This document shows, in pieces, positions 9,736 through 19,182 of a DNA stretch of 64,000 bases. The notes below the pieces were generated by a model. That model saw only the letters and a program-made list of their open reading frames with translations. It searched no databases and was not told where the DNA came from. The DNA comes from Isochrysis galbana (Eukaryota; Haptophyta; Isochrysidales; Isochrysidaceae). The translations under genes were made by a program, and so were the position numbers. Each line of letters starts with the position of its first letter. Positions within the stretch are counted from its first letter, which is position 1. Where the stretch lies: contig CM030935.1 of the NCBI GenBank assembly GCA_018136815.1, forward strand, positions 4,568,159-4,632,158. Reading direction: 5' to 3'.

Positions 9736-11374
9736 GACGGTATAGGCAACTAGCTCCGTTAACGCAGTATCCTGGATAAGCCTTATTAGGTTTAAGATTG
9801 CATTTTACCATACAATGTTGCTTGCCCGTTGCGGGGTCCTTTGCCCAACATCCGGGGATGTCGTGGCTGGAAGAGCATTGGACGATTTGCCGCCCTTTCA
9901 TGCGATTGTTCTTGCATTCGCCCGCCATGAATCGGCGGCACGGTACCGCCGCTCCAAGGCCCATAAGGGCCCTGTAGTCCATGGCGTTGCTCACTTCGCG
10001 TTGGCGTTTGCGTTGCTCCGCTTTCGCTTTGTCTTGCTCGCACGTGCATTGGCGAAAACTAACTTGATTCTTGCGCAGATACGATATAGCCCACGGCTTA
10101 TCGTATCCTTTACAGCCCCCTGGGGCGCCGTGAATGGCAATGTCGCCTTCCGGTGTCACGCATTCCACCGAAGAGCGGACCGCGTAGTCCAAATTGAAGT
10201 TTTCCCCATCATCGAGGGTCACGTGAAAGGTCCTCGGGAATCGATGGCCTAGGGCCGTCGTGTCCGTGTATACGTAGAAGTGCCAGATCGGGCGCTTACC
10301 CGCCTCGACTTTCGTGATTCCTTCGATCGTAGTTTTGACTCGTTGTTGGTTGCCCCTAAGGACATGGAAGCCTTCACGCTCCAGTGCGCTAGCCAAGTGT
10401 CGAGTCTTGGTTTTGTACGCCTTAACCGGGTCGAAGATGCGGAAAACGATGTACGTGGCGACCTCCTTGAGGGAGGACCGGACCGCGCTAGACTTGCGTG
10501 GCGTTGAATCGGCTAGCTCGCCGTAGGTGACTCCAAATTCGTGCTGGACTCCCGAGAGCACCGTTTGAATTTTGTCGCCGTAGGCCGCCTTGAATTGGTT
10601 GTGTGCATCGTCGTCGACGTAGAAAATCCAAGGGCCCTTTCGGCCCTTATCCATACCGTCTGGCGTGGCATCTAGGCCTTCCAGCCTAGAGAGTAGGAAT
10701 TTCATGAATGTAGCTACATCCTCACTCTTAATGTCCTTTTTGTCCTCGGCTAGCTGAGCTAGCTGAATGAAAAAGGGAGTGTCTTCAGGCTCTTCTTCCT
10801 CCTCTGGAGGGGGGGAAGCGAATGGGGTAGTGCTGTTTGGGGTCGGCTTTGGATCCGATTGAGGGTCGGCCCGCTTGCGCGACTGTGGCTGATGCTGTTG
10901 GGCTGGTGGTTGCTGGGCTTGCTTGTGTGGTTCCTTCCCCTTGTGTCCATGTGCGGCTTGCGCGTATGACTTGGGCGGCTGATGTGGTTGTTGGTTGGAG
11001 GGAGCAAAAGCTCCAAGGATTGTTTGTTGTGTCATGTGCCCGCCCCCGAGGGGTGCACAGGTGGTAGGAGTTGCCTCCATGGGGGTGGCAGCAGAGCTGC
11101 CACACCCCATGGGGAGTCCTTGAGTGGGTGGCTGAGCCACGGCACTGGTGGGCTGAGCCTGGCTCAGAGTCTGCTGGTCTGCAGGGAACAGGGCCCTGCC
11201 TGTTCCCTGCTTCTGTGGCTGCCTGGGAGGCGAGGGAGGCGGCGCCATCTCGACGTCGTGGTCGGGCGGTGCGGAGGCCTGCGAGCGCTTCGGCTCCGGC
11301 GGCTTGGGGCGGCCCCGTTGGGGCGTCGTGGCGGCGGGGGGCTGGGGAGTGGGAGCGGTCGGCGCGCGCTCCAT
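9725..11374 (-). CDS. Non-LTR retrotransposon ORF1-like protein
   Basis: A 549-residue frame from the ATG at 11374. The N-terminal third is Pro/Gln-rich and disordered with basic patches (PQRGRPKPPEPKRSQ), followed by an acidic run (PEEEEEPED). The middle is a folded domain of unknown type. The C-terminus has a Cys/His cluster (CRRFMAGEC, a later CSSSHD, CWAKD, CMVKC, CVNGASCLYRH) like CCCH or knuckle nucleic-acid-binding modules. The overlap of its stop with an endonuclease-type ORF2 start gives the ORF1-ORF2 order of a LINE. Related N-termini occur at 39,670-40,725 and 62,945-63,271, which supports a repeated mobile family. A stem-loop precedes the ATG. Confidence 0.72.
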   Translation of the reverse strand: MERAPTAPTPQPPAATTPQRGRPKPPEPKRSQASAPPDHDVEMAPPPSPPRQPQKQGTGRALFPADQQTLSQAQPTSAVAQPPTQGLPMGCGSSAATPMEATPTTCAPLGGGHMTQQTILGAFAPSNQQPHQPPKSYAQAAHGHKGKEPHKQAQQPPAQQHQPQSRKRADPQSDPKPTPNSTTPFASPPPEEEEEPEDTPFFIQLAQLAEDKKDIKSEDVATFMKFLLSRLEGLDATPDGMDKGRKGPWIFYVDDDAHNQFKAAYGDKIQTVLSGVQHEFGVTYGELADSTPRKSSAVRSSLKEVATYIVFRIFDPVKAYKTKTRHLASALEREGFHVLRGNQQRVKTTIEGITKVEAGKRPIWHFYVYTDTTALGHRFPRTFHVTLDDGENFNLDYAVRSSVECVTPEGDIAIHGAPGGCKGYDKPWAISYLRKNQVSFRQCTCEQDKAKAEQRKRQREVSNAMDYRALMGLGAAVPCRRFMAGECKNNRMKGRQIVQCSSSHDIPGCWAKDPATGKQHCMVKCNLKPNKAYPGYCVNGASCLYRHGE

Positions 11375-11378
11375 CGCT

Positions 11379-11398
11379 AAAACTATAACAATAGTTTT
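11379..11398 (-). promoter_or_regulatory. Conserved stem-loop just upstream of ORF1
   Basis: The 18-base core AAACTATAACAATAGTTT forms a 7-bp perfect stem (8 bp here) with an AACA loop, 5 bases upstream of the ORF1 ATG. The same 18-base palindrome stands at 40,731-40,748, 6 bases upstream of the second ORF1-like frame. Its role (translation, packaging or promoter) is unknown. Confidence 0.7.
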
Positions 11399-11399
11399 C

Positions 11400-12480
11400 T
11401 GTCTGCGCGTTGCTAAGTTGCCCTGGTGCCGATGCCTGGCCGTCCGTCCAGGTGTGGTTAGTTTTCGCCCCGTTTGGTTTAGTTTGTGTGTCTTTTTGTC
11501 CACTGTTTTTGTTTTCTGTGAGTTTATCTGTTGTAGTCTCCCGTGCCTACCTCGGACCTAAGAAGCTCTCATTCTCATTTCCCTCTCTCCTACTAGCTCG
11601 CTAGCTAGCCTCGTCTCCACTCTCCGACGCCACGCGTCACAAGCCTCCGACCTTCAGTCTACCTCATCGCTCGTAGCGCCCGATGGCTACGAGCGATGGC
11701 AGACACTCCCGGACCCGACACTTATTATGATCTTTCAGACATCTTCCCGCAAGCAACAATCAACGACCCTATCACGACCGTCAGCTGCCGGCTCGATCGA
11801 ACGGCCCTTTGCCTACGAGCCTGTAGTCTGTAGTCATCGCGTGTTCGACACCTCCGCACCCCCATAGTCTATCCATAGTGAGTGACCGGGCTACTAGAGC
11901 GCCACGATTTGTCCCGTCTTGAGGCCGCCCACGGGTCTCGCCTCATCCATGACCGTGCTGGCACTCAAGGCTCAAGGCACGACTTGCGCGCCGTTTAAAC
12001 CCCCCTTAGCCTTTGCCCCCGGTTCAACCATGAAGGGGGGGAGGGGGGGCAATTTCATAGTTTGGCTACAGCTACAACGGAGAGAGTGAGCGGCCAATGG
12101 GGGCTGTTGGCGCCTTGGCCCGGCTGTCCCCAGGACGAGCAACCAGCCGAATAATACACCTGATGACGGACTTAGACTTAGGTATCCTGTTTCCAGGGCT
12201 CAAGAGCTGTCACCAAGAGGTTTATTTTGTCGATCCAATAGGAACTGGTAGGAACGGATTTTGGTGTTGTAAATGAATTCGGTACAGGTACACCACGAAC
12301 AACAAAGCCTGGAGGCTGGAGGGGAGGGCACGAGGCGCATCTCCACCGACCCCTACTTTACAAGTAGGGTATGCCCGTGAGAAAAAAGACAAACAGGGGG
12401 GGAAGTGCCCGTGAGACAAAATGCGTAAGAATTGCGTAAAAATTGCCCATGGACAACGTGGGTCCAAGAAAGTGCCTGGG
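11400..12480. other. No gene seen; contains an R1 end motif
   Basis: This is 1.1 kb of mixed composition without a supported gene. At 11,868-11,893 it carries ATAGTGAGTGACCGGGCTA, the terminal motif of dispersed repeat R1 (full copies at 45,498 and 57,296). Confidence 0.5.
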
Positions 12481-12495
12481 AGAGGGAGTGGCAAA

Positions 12496-12554
12496 ACATG
12501 CAGCACCCAGCCTTCCCGCGTGGTCCCTCCTCGCATGGGCTCAAACCTGCTCAG
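12496..12554 (-). pseudogene. 5S rRNA fragment
   Basis: The last 34 bases repeat the 3' end of the neighbouring 5S gene exactly at an offset of 92 bases. The internal part (GAGCAGGTTTGAGCCC) is a degraded version of the 5S box A region. The 5' half is missing. Confidence 0.85.
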
Positions 12555-12587
12555 GTAAAAGGGAGGGAATGGAGGAGGTGTGGCAAA

Positions 12588-12704
12588 ACATGCAGCACCC
12601 AGCCTTCCCGCGTGGTCCCCCACCGCAGTACTACCTGGGCTCGACCCTGCTTAACTGCGCTGTTCGGATGGGAAGCGGTGACCCAGGGTGAAATGGCCGC
12701 ATGT
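12588..12704 (-). rRNA. 5S ribosomal RNA
   Basis: The minus strand carries the conserved 5S core, including AGTTAAGCAGGGTCGAGCCC, GTAGTACTGCGGTGGG and GGACC. The ends ACATGCGGC and GCTGCATGT pair as the terminal helix I, giving about 117 nt. A short T run (TTTT) directly follows the 3' end and would act as the RNA polymerase III terminator. The gene is a singlet, not linked to the large rRNA genes. Confidence 0.93.
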
Positions 12705-12721
12705 GACCAGCACCCCAAAAT

Positions 12722-12736
12722 TTTTATATTTATAAG
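12722..12736 (-). promoter_or_regulatory. TATA-like element upstream of 5S
   Basis: TTATAAATATAAA lies roughly 20-32 bases upstream of the inferred 5S start on the same strand. An upstream TATA box is known to support pol III transcription of 5S genes in plants and some fungi. That it does so here is an inference. Confidence 0.55.
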
Positions 12737-12919
12737 CAGAGTATGCGAGCGTCGTGCCCGTCCTCTTACGCAAGCCTGGCCTCTGCCGGCCCCCTTCCCT
12801 TGTTCTTTAAGGCACTTTTCTCTCCTCTTCAACACCCCCAGACCCCTCACCCACCTTTGACCCTCGAAGGCGACCGGGGGAGGTTGGGCTCCTCTCGACG
12901 CCCTAACCGCCACACAACT

Positions 12920-12966
12920 GTGCGCGCCTCTCTTCTCCCGCCGCGCGGAGGAAGAGAGGCGCGCAC
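12920..12966. repeat. Perfect 15-bp hairpin
   Basis: Arms GTGCGCGCCTCTCTT and AAGAGAGGCGCGCAC are perfect complements around a 17-base GC-rich centre that can pair further (CTCC with GGAG). It could be a terminator, a small hairpin RNA or a mini-transposon. Confidence 0.85.
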
Positions 12967-13058
12967 ATTTCCTCGTTTACGCAAATGAAAGGGTTAAAAA
13001 GCATTTGAATACCAGAACCAAGCTGCCGATCATGAGAGAAGGGGCAACAGAAGGAGTA

Positions 13059-13206
13059 GGGGTCGTCGACACTAGAGTACTAGCTCCACCTTACGTGAAG
13101 AAATTCTACGAAGGGGATTGCAGCTAGCTGCCCGCAAGTAAAGCTAGCTGCAATCCCCTCGCAGAATTTCTTCTCGTGAAGGGGAGCTAGTATTGTAGTA
13201 TCGACC
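13059..13206. repeat. Long foldback element (about 65-bp arms)
   Basis: The left arm (13,059-13,129) and right arm (13,142-13,206) are reverse complements over about 65 bases with scattered mismatches and a 12-base loop. The inner 20 bases (GGGGATTGCAGCTAGCT and its complement) are perfect, and the outer ends pair GGGTCG with CGACCC. It looks like a foldback MITE. It lies about 260 bp upstream of the next open frame. Confidence 0.85.
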
Positions 13207-13406
13207 CTTCCTCCTCCTGTTCCCCCCCCCCTCCCCCTCCCCCCCCCCCGCCCGCTGCCCACAGCAGCACATCGCGTTCTCGTCGCCTCCTCCTCCTTGC
13301 GGACGCCTCCATTCTCCACTCCCCCGCCCCTCACGCCCCTCCCTCCCTCCTTCCTCTCTCCTCCCTCCCTCTGTTATCTCTTTCCTCGTTCTTTCCCCTC
13401 TCTCCT

Positions 13407-13442
<36 letters not shown>

Positions 13443-13469
13443 CACTCCTTCCCCCCCCCCACGACGACG

Positions 13470-13754
13470 ATGGCGCGATTAGCGATCCTCATCGTCTGTA
13501 TATCGCTCGGCCTCTCCGCCGCCCGCCCACTCCGATCGCGACAGCACAGTGCCGCCGCCAATCTCCTTGCCTCCCGGCGCTCAGACAGCAGCTCGGCCAA
13601 TTTGTCGCAGCGCTCCCCCCTACGACAAAGGAGCAGTAGTCGAGAGCCGTCCGAGCCTGCGCAAGAGGTGCACGAGCAGATCGAGCCGGGCGTAGGCATG
13701 TCCTCCGCCTGCCTCGTCAGCTCGCTCACCGCTAGCGTCGGAACATTTTCATGA
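13470..13754 (+). CDS. Small putative secreted protein, first exon(s) only
   Basis: ATG at 13470 follows a (CT)14 tract, a C10 run and ACGACGACG, a context like other starts in this window. Residues 1-19 (MARLAILIVCISLGLSAAR) form a good signal peptide. The rest of the 94-codon frame is Ser/Arg/Glu-rich and disordered. A GTAGGC donor near 13,690 suggests that further exons exist, but I could not place them. Family not recognised. Confidence 0.4.
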   Translation: MARLAILIVCISLGLSAARPLRSRQHSAAANLLASRRSDSSSANLSQRSPLRQRSSSREPSEPAQEVHEQIEPGVGMSSACLVSSLTASVGTFS

Positions 13755-13789
13755 GACGGATCGGTCGGCGGCTCTGCATGTCCTTTCCC

Positions 13790-14590
13790 TTAACCTACCG
13801 CATGCATTTCCCTCCCTTGTCCTGGCACTGTAGTGATGCTGGTTGTAATCACTGGATGAATTTCCATGTGGCACGCCTCGGCGGTGGCCCTCGCCGTGCC
13901 TCGTTGGACTCTGGCGCACGCTTTTCTCGTCTGGTTGTGATAGCATGTTGCGAAGGATCCATGATGTTGCTTTTGGTTGTTGTATTCGTCCTTGGCCTGC
14001 CTAAATGCGCTACTACAATAATCTTCGCTGCATTGGTCAGCGGTGCCTCCGCATAATGAGTAGCGCTGGCCGTCATCGTGTGGGAATTTCGGGGCTGCTA
14101 TCTCATTGCGGCCGCCTTTCATCATGGCTCATGGCATGGGCTAAAGCTTGCCAACTGGTTGGCACATCCACCTCTTCTTTCGATGATGGGCATAACAAGG
14201 AGGCGTGAAATCGCTGTGGACCTATCCGCCCCCCTCCCCCTTGTTGAGACGCAAGAGCTTCTCTTGGCTGTAATCGCCCTGATGGAAGAGTTTTCAATGA
14301 GTTTGCGTTGCTCCGTATTTCCAATCTCGTGACGCCACCCAGCCCCGGCCGTCGGCGTGGCGCATGCTTGGGGTTGAACGGGCCGGCGCTTCACGCATCA
14401 CCGAGCAAGCCAAAGCGAAAGCCACATGCCGGCGCTCGGCTCTGGACAGCTCGGGTTGCACCTGTTGCGGCCATTTCGTTGGTCGCCGTTGTTTTGGGAG
14501 GTGAGAACAGCCCAACATTTTGTGCTATGTGTGTGCACCGAGAAGATCTCACGAGAGAAAGAAAAACTTCCTAATATTCTAGCCACAAAT
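13790..14590. other. Unassigned region with weak open frames
   Basis: The minus strand carries Cys-rich short frames (YSLCGGTADQCSEDYCSSAF between 13,790 and 14,125, and more at 14,122-14,394) interrupted by stops. They may be transposon debris. No domain was recognised and there is no support for an intact gene. Confidence 0.35.
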
Positions 14591-14623
14591 GTGGCCATGG
14601 GTTCTACCTCGTAAAAAAAATTT

Positions 14624-14745
14624 TTTTGATATTCTCGCCTCGCGCGTGGCTATGGGGTTAGCTCTTCTAGCCACGCCCATTTCCCTTCCTCTCCCTCACT
14701 TCCCGCCTTGCGGCTACTCGGCTACTCCCCTCGTGCTCTACTTAG
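14624..14745 (+). repeat. Dispersed repeat R3, copy 1
   Basis: Contains GATATTCTCGCCTCGCGCG...CCCGCCTTGCGGC...CGTGCTCTAC...GGGGCCCAGG. The reverse complement is at 22,200-22,330, and its GCGCGAGGCGAGAAT end also occurs at 37,787-37,802 next to a T-run. It is probably a retroelement tail. 14,750-15,180 shows no gene. Confidence 0.7.
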
Positions 14746-15189
14746 GGGCCCAGGTTGTGTGGGGGGGCTGGGTTGGGCGGGATGCACCAGCCCCCAGTGG
14801 TCTGTTCTCGCCTTCCTCCTGCGCCTCTAGTGGGTTCTACCTCGTAGCCACAACTAGGTCTATAACTTGGTTCACATGGGCAGGCGCCTTGTGCCCTCCC
14901 CTCTCTGCCGCAGGCCGCAGGCCCCAACTCCAACTCCCCTCCGGGGGCCTATCGGCTGTTGGTCAACACTCGCTACTCGCTCGGACTCTGCTTGATGCTT
15001 GAGCTGAGCACTGAGCATTCATCAAAACAACCCAAACAAACCCCCGTTGGGGTCGCGACGCATAGCACACTCCCTCGCACGAAACTGACTGCCATCGTCA
15101 TAGATCATATTGACTCTCAGCTCCAACGCTGAGCCACACACACCTACAACTAAGTTGATGCTTGCTAAGCGTCGCATGGCGCATGGGCA

Positions 15190-15241
15190 TGGGGCATTGG
15201 CATTGGCATTGGCATTGGCATTGGCATTGGCATTGGCATTG
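15190..15241. repeat. (GCATTG)n microsatellite
   Basis: Eight nearly perfect GCATTG hexamers in tandem. Confidence 0.95.
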
Positions 15242-15464
15242 GGGACAACAAGTACTACCAATAATAACCACAACTACTATTATCATTCATTAATAAACTG
15301 ATAGGGTCATGGGTCATGGTCATGGAGCGCGCGCCGTTCCCCTCCTCACGGACGATCGGCCAATGGCCGACGCCGCGCCACCGAGAAGCGCCCGCGCGAG
15401 GGCAACACGACCGGTGATGTAGGCGCGCACGAGCACGAGAGCCCTAGATGGGAAATACGGTGCT

Positions 15465-15610
15465 GGGGCCTGCAAATACAGCCAAATACATATGCCAAAT
15501 ACATTTCAAGTACATTCGAGGCCTACAACCCAGGACGCGCTTCAAACACAGCCAAATATATATGTATTTGGCCTGAGGCCAAATACGGTAAATACGTATT
15601 TCCCATCTGC
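15465..15610. repeat. AAATAC word island 1
   Basis: At least six AAATAC words and GTATTT complements, including AAATACGTATTT. The stretch 15,495-15,580 recurs inverted at about 49,480-49,560 (shared CGAGGCCTACAACCCAGG). Confidence 0.85.
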
Positions 15611-15724
15611 GGCACTGTGGCACGAGCCAAGGCCCGAAGGCCCGTGCCTCCCCGAGAAGGAGAAGGCAGCTCTCAGCTCTCAACCCAGAACGCTCGACGC
15701 GACCTCCCTTTTCTTTTTCCGCGC

Positions 15725-18574
15725 ATGCCGGCCGCGTCCGCCTCCCGCGTCAGCGTGGCCATCGTCGGCGGTGGCGCGAGCGGCGCAGCGGCGGCGCGGG
15801 CTCTCTCATCGTGCAGCTCTCTCTCCCTCTCTCTCTTTGACCAGGGCGCGAGAGGACCCGGCGGCCGAGCCTCGCATCGGAGAGTGTGCGCACACGACGG
15901 GAGGGTTCTTGCGGACGACGAGAGCCCCATGCCACTTTCCGTTGCTCCTGCTGCTTCCGCCGCTCCTTCCGCTTCCGTTACTCCTGCTGCCGCTTCCACC
16001 GCTCCTGCCACTCCTGCAGCTCCTGCGGCTCCCGCAACTCCCACCTATGAGTTCGATCACGGATGCCAGTTCTTCCGCGCGGACTCGGAGCAGATGGTGA
16101 CGCTAGTGAGCGAGTGGTGCGAGGCGGGATGGGCAGAACGATGGGACGGCCGCTTCGGCCGCATCTGCATCGGGGAGCCGTCTGCCGACGGCAACGAAGG
16201 TCTCTCCTCTGCCGCCGGAGGGATCGCAGACTTCTTTGGGCTGCCCTCGCGCACAGAGCCGGTATACGTGGGCGTGGGCGGGATGCACCAGCTACCGCGC
16301 GCTCTGCTCTCTGCGTCCACTGCATCTGTTGAGCGCGGCACGCGCGTCTCGGCCGTGACGCGCACGCCCTCTGGCAGGTGGTCACTGCGTGGCATCCGCG
16401 GTCCGGGCGCGCTGCACGACACGCCCAATGCGGTCGCGCATGCAACGGCCGACGTGGCCCTCGGCGAGTTTGACGTCGTACTACTCACCGACGCCTCCTC
16501 CTCGCTCGGAGGCTGGCATCGCGCCTCGGCCAACGTAGACCTACGCACCGCTGAAGCTGCACCACCCCCCGTCGATGCGGATCCGCGGTCGGTCACGGAC
16601 GCTGTCGGATCGTCCGCCAAGGCAGTCGCCGCCACCGCCGAGTTGGAGCGCGTTCGACGCCGTGTGCGCGTCCCCCTCTTTTCTGCCATCGTGGCTCTCT
16701 CCCACCCAATTGCGGATCCGGTGACTGGCGGGGTTCCATACGACGCCTTCTCGTTGGTCGATTGCCGTAATGACGAGACCGAGGGCTGTGACGGCAATAG
16801 CACTGGTGGCCGCCCGGCCCGAAGCAAGAATCCCCTTTGGTTTGCAGCGCGCTCGCAGTCGAAGCCTGGCTTTCCTCGTGATGCACCCGAGTGCTGGACG
16901 CTGGTCTCCACTCCCGAGTACGCGGTGGCGCAGATTGAGTCGACGCCCATGCAGGACCCGCTGACCGGTGCTTTCAGGCCACAGGAGGAGGACTACCTCC
17001 TCTCAGAGCCCGGGCCCTCCCTCTTTGCCGCCTTCCTTGAGGCAGTCTCGCCCTTCCTCGTGCATGCGGGCTTGGCGTTGCCAACAGCAATATACATGCA
17101 CGCACAGCGGTGGGGATCCGCAATCCCCGCGCCAGCACTCGTCGGCGGGAGCGACAAGCGGGGCTTCACGACCGCGCGCATGGAGCACGGCGATGCGGTG
17201 TGCCGTGCCGTCTGCGGTATTGACTATACGGCCCAACTGTCTCGGCTTGTGTACGAGAGGCCGGTGGCAACGGCCGAACATGGCAGGGCACCGCTCTGTG
17301 ATTTCTTGGATGTTGGCGATGGGCTGTTCTACGCGGGCGACTTTTGCTCCCACCGCAACCCCGGCTTCGAGGCGGCGGTTCTCTCGGGCATCGAGGCGGC
17401 GGCCTGCATCAGGGCGAGATTTGCGGGCGTCTCGGTCGACGGGGTAGCCGGCGAGGAGGCGGCTGGTACGAAGTGGGGCGCGTCTCCGGAAAGTGCGTTC
17501 TCGGCGAGGCGGGGCGAAGACAATCCCGTCGACATTGCAATTGCTCGGGAAGATTACAGCGATGGGGCGGGAGGCACACCACCAGCGGCCGCCACGACGG
17601 TCGCGGCTGCGGTCCGGCTGCACGACGAGGCCAATTTGGCAGCGCAGGCTCGCGGCGTCCATCACGGCCTGGTGCTTCAGCCGGCGGGCCGGCGGTGCTT
17701 TCGTGCCGTCCCACCCTGCGTTTTCTCCACCTCTGATGGGGTAAGGCTCGTGTATCAACTGCGTATAGGCTCCAAGACGCCGTTGCTCATTCTGGGCGGC
17801 GGCCAGAGCGGGCGGAGCCAAGCGTGCGCCTCGCCCGCGGGAGCCGAGTACCCGGCATGGGAAGGCCACACTGTGCTCATCTTTGATCGGACGAACACAG
17901 GCGCCTCGGACGTGCGGTACCGCACCGCCAACGCGGAAGTCGACGATCAAGTGGACGACCTGGTGCAGCTCCTTGACCACCTCGCTTCCATCGGAGCCGT
18001 CCGTGGCCACTGGATCTTAGTCGGTCACTCGAGCGGCGGCCGCCTTTTGGGCCGCCTCGCCTTCCGCCGCCCCGACCTCGTGAAGGCCGTCGCCTTCCTC
18101 GTCCTCACAGGCGGCCGTGCGGCCGCTGCAGGTCTCGCAGAGCAGTACTATCTACGGTACACGTTGGCAGCGCTCTCTCCCGGAGGAATGCACGAGGTCC
18201 TCCTCAAGCCGCACTATGCGGAGCTTGCGCGTAACAACGAGCACAGCCGGCATCGGCTGGGCAACATGCCCCCCGCCGATTTTGCGCGTGCGATGGAGGC
18301 CTCCGCGCAGATGTTCGCCTTGACGAAAGATGAGCCCGCCCTGGGCCTGCCCGCTACACGGCTGCGTGAACTCGGAGACCGCTTGTCGCTCTTTGTTTGC
18401 AACTACTTTGGCGAGGGCACGCACGACGGCATGCACACTGCGGAGGTGTCGCGCGCCGTGGCGTGTGCGGCCGGCGGTAGCTGCGAGTTGGTCATCTCTC
18501 GTGATCAAGCTGTGTGGGCGACTGCGCTCATAAATTTTGTCCGCCGCCACACAAGCACGGAGCTCTTGGCGTGA
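15725..18574 (+). CDS. Renalase-like FAD oxidoreductase fused to alpha/beta hydrolase
   Basis: A single exon of 949 residues from the ATG at 15725. That start places the dinucleotide-binding strand at the N-terminus, whereas the in-frame codons before it look like UTR. Residues about 10-560 are a renalase/amine-oxidase-type FAD domain: IVGGGASGAAAARAL (Rossmann GxGxxG), an Ala/Pro-rich insert near 75-105, DHGCQFF, VGVGGMHQL, and the FAD-contacting YAGDF...NPGFEAAVLSG near 536. After a 100-residue linker, residues about 660-949 form an alpha/beta hydrolase with nucleophile elbow GHSSGG (near 767) and a candidate catalytic His in HDGMHT. Renalase relatives oxidise isomeric forms of NAD(P)H. The hydrolase substrate is unknown. 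One polypeptide carrying both is unusual. There are no introns, unlike most neighbours. Confidence 0.88.
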   Translation: MPAASASRVSVAIVGGGASGAAAARALSSCSSLSLSLFDQGARGPGGRASHRRVCAHDGRVLADDESPMPLSVAPAASAAPSASVTPAAASTAPATPAAPAAPATPTYEFDHGCQFFRADSEQMVTLVSEWCEAGWAERWDGRFGRICIGEPSADGNEGLSSAAGGIADFFGLPSRTEPVYVGVGGMHQLPRALLSASTASVERGTRVSAVTRTPSGRWSLRGIRGPGALHDTPNAVAHATADVALGEFDVVLLTDASSSLGGWHRASANVDLRTAEAAPPPVDADPRSVTDAVGSSAKAVAATAELERVRRRVRVPLFSAIVALSHPIADPVTGGVPYDAFSLVDCRNDETEGCDGNSTGGRPARSKNPLWFAARSQSKPGFPRDAPECWTLVSTPEYAVAQIESTPMQDPLTGAFRPQEEDYLLSEPGPSLFAAFLEAVSPFLVHAGLALPTAIYMHAQRWGSAIPAPALVGGSDKRGFTTARMEHGDAVCRAVCGIDYTAQLSRLVYERPVATAEHGRAPLCDFLDVGDGLFYAGDFCSHRNPGFEAAVLSGIEAAACIRARFAGVSVDGVAGEEAAGTKWGASPESAFSARRGEDNPVDIAIAREDYSDGAGGTPPAAATTVAAAVRLHDEANLAAQARGVHHGLVLQPAGRRCFRAVPPCVFSTSDGVRLVYQLRIGSKTPLLILGGGQSGRSQACASPAGAEYPAWEGHTVLIFDRTNTGASDVRYRTANAEVDDQVDDLVQLLDHLASIGAVRGHWILVGHSSGGRLLGRLAFRRPDLVKAVAFLVLTGGRAAAAGLAEQYYLRYTLAALSPGGMHEVLLKPHYAELARNNEHSRHRLGNMPPADFARAMEASAQMFALTKDEPALGLPATRLRELGDRLSLFVCNYFGEGTHDGMHTAEVSRAVACAAGGSCELVISRDQAVWATALINFVRRHTSTELLA

Positions 18575-19182
18575 CTTGTTTTGTCGTCGAGTGCAATGCA
18601 TTATGCGAGAGACTGCTTCGGGGCGAAGAGTGCGAGTGCATGGGCGCCGCCGTAGTACGCCTTCGTGGCTTGGCTAGTGCACGAGCTGGCCACTCTAGCC
18701 GGGACCCCTCCATTTTAGTACTAGTATATACTAGCCCCAGGGGGTCCAGGTGAGGCTCTCACGCCTCACGTGCTATGTGCGTGTGCTTGCGCGCGCTCGT
18801 GTGTCCACACCAACGCCTATGAACGCACTGCCATGCCATCAGCAACCGCACCAGCACCAGCGCATGAGCACCTCAGAAAGAGAATAAGACGCCGTGCGCT
18901 ATGTGCGATGGCACTCCGTATTCACACCCGCCCCTACTAGCGTATATGTGCGCAGCCTGCGCTGCTCGAGCAAGCGCGCGAGTAGATACTGCTCGGGTGA
19001 TGGTACGGGTTGACGTGAAGAGGGAAACGGGCGCACATTCTGGTTGCTCTAAAATGCTCGCATGACGAAGCTGCGGCCGAGGGTGCGACGAAGAGAACAC
19101 AAGCACAACTCTTGCTAGTAGTCTATCCCTCCGCACACGCTCGTGACCATCGCACTTGTCAAGTGCTCAGTGTGTGGTAGCG
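18575..19182. other. Intergenic region between convergent genes
   Basis: It lies between the 3' ends of the FAD/hydrolase gene (+) and the GILT-like gene (-). No supported gene. ACTAGTATATACTAG at 18,720-18,734 is a short palindrome that could mark a 3' end. Confidence 0.4.
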
